Shown here piece after piece: positions 63,076-64,000 of a stretch of 64,000 bases of DNA (position 1 is its first letter; each line of letters begins with the position of its first letter). The translations under genes were made by a program, and so were the position numbers. A model generated the notes under the pieces. That model ran no database searches, was not told the DNA's origin, and worked only from the letters and a program-made list of their open reading frames with translations. The stretch is from positions 2,994,343 to 3,058,342 of the forward strand of contig KZ107838.1 in assembly GCA_002116315.1 (NCBI GenBank), given 5' to 3'. Origin of the DNA: Epicoccum nigrum. Lineage: Eukaryota; Ascomycota; Dothideomycetes; Pleosporales; Didymellaceae.

Positions 63076-64000
63076 ACTTGTGTTGGCTTTGGCCGTGTAT
63101 TGTAGACCAGAGATACCTTGGTAGGATATGAAACAGGCAATGCGATACGAATTACGTTTTTCCCCCTAAGAATCGAAGGTTTGGGTACGTACGCATGCGT
63201 TAATGTTCGGCTAGGTGTGTTGTAGATGCTCAGTCGATGTCGAACATGGACTTGTGGTGGCGGGTGCCTCTCCTTCTTAACCTTAAGGCTCAACTTCTGT
63301 TTGAACGCTCCTGTCACCTCGCGCCTGCCTTTGCAATCAACACCGACGCTCACAGGTGGGGCGACACTGCACAGGCTGGAGAGAACGGCGTTGTTGCAGG
63401 ACCTACCCATGAAGATAGGCCATGTGTGCCCCAACGAGCCGGTGGGTGCTTCAGAGCTGGCTGCGAAAGTTGGACGCGCTGTAGGGTACAGATGAAGAAG
63501 GTGGTATATCTAGCGGTGAGGTCATTGCAGTCATAAATGTATTACTGATGTTTTACTGTTTGCTGAGCTATTTGGATTGCACAAGCATAACCTGACCTGA
63601 GAAGTGATAGACATCATAATCTGCCTGCTTCGACGAGTAAGTCAGCACCTCAAGGACTCAACCTACGAAGACCAAGGCTATCAGATGTCAAACGTCTGCA
63701 TCCTTATCATCAGAACGTTGTACGCCAATGTCGACACTGATGCCAGCCCTTGATTTGCGTCCTGCTACGACAATCTGATTGGCGGACGCGCGACGCGTCG
63801 TGAGCAAGCAAATCGCGGCAGCGAGGCCGTGTAGAAAGAATGGCGTCAGGCGTAGTACACCGCTGCAAGAGCGGCACTACGTACTACCATTCGCCCCGTC
63901 TTCTTTCTCTGGGCCAGATAGATTGCAGATTGAAAGACGTTGAGGTAACAACAGTCGGCCTCACCTTCACGCTGTGATTACATGTCTACTCCGTAGCACC
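63076..64000. other. right-end intergenic sequence
   Basis: About 920 bp without a supported gene. A 195-codon minus-strand frame (62847-63434) is largely the antisense of the small acidic gene and is rejected. Confidence 0.45.

Noticed and set aside
62847..63434. 195-codon minus-strand frame
   Set aside because: Mostly antisense to the small acidic gene, with an atypical Ser/Pro composition and no family.
1..64000. CRISPR arrays, insertion sequences, retroelement or transposase genes, secondary-metabolite cluster
   Set aside because: No regular spacer-repeat array, no RT or transposase motif, no PKS/NRPS/terpene synthase seen; a lone P450 and a lone MFS transporter about 7 kb apart do not make a cluster.

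Overview
This is a window of fungal nuclear DNA, almost certainly from a filamentous ascomycete (Pezizomycotina; Dothideomycetes is my guess, not shown). The evidence is dense genes on both strands, short introns mostly of 42-65 nt with GT-AG ends and CTAAC/CTGAC branch sites, intron-bearing nuclear tRNA genes, and a typical ascomycete housekeeping set. I placed splice sites by hand from donor and acceptor signals, reading-frame phase and protein-family continuity. They are predictions.

Layout. 0-5 kb: the 3' end of an Iks1-like membrane-anchored kinase and a Ppc89/Cep57-like spindle pole body coiled-coil protein. 6.4-7.3 kb: a secreted or surface single-pass protein. 7.3-9.9 kb: a gene-poor stretch with broken coding remnants and an exon-like duplication. 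9.9-16.3 kb: an MFS transporter and a Gyp5-type TBC Rab-GAP. 17.7-20.3 kb: a small acidic membrane protein convergent with a cytochrome P450. 21.4-29.0 kb: two rhodopsin-like seven-helix paralogs flanking two unknown convergent genes and two intron-containing tRNAs (Ser-CGA, Glu-TTC). 29.3-38.4 kb: an F-box-like protein, the ribosome-biogenesis factor REI1, an AZUL-HECT ubiquitin ligase and a DUF3602/PAR32-like protein. 39.1-46.3 kb: a Mgr3-like mitochondrial TPR protein, divergent from a SRAP/HMCES DNA-protein crosslink protein, followed by a three-domain isochorismatase-AlkB-GST protein. 46.5-52.6 kb: U1-C, an NmrA-like reductase, RACK1 with a likely intronic U24 snoRNA, and a peroxisomal dienoyl-CoA isomerase whose 3' end is repeated downstream. 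53.7 kb: initiator tRNA-Met. 54.4-63.1 kb: an NDUFAF2-like complex I assembly factor, a calponin-type actin-binding protein, Vps60 (ESCRT-III), a SAPS-domain phosphatase subunit and a small acidic protein.

Most genes are unlinked housekeeping functions. The plausible functional neighbourhood is the SRAP protein beside the AlkB-like fusion, both suggestive of DNA-damage handling. The most unusual observations are the multi-copy PTS1-encoding 3' ends beside the isomerase, the fusion protein with a Cys-to-Ser change at its hydrolase nucleophile position, the U24-like snoRNA in a RACK1 intron, and an in-frame coding-like tail behind the U1-C stop codon. I saw no transposase, reverse transcriptase, CRISPR array or complete secondary-metabolite cluster.
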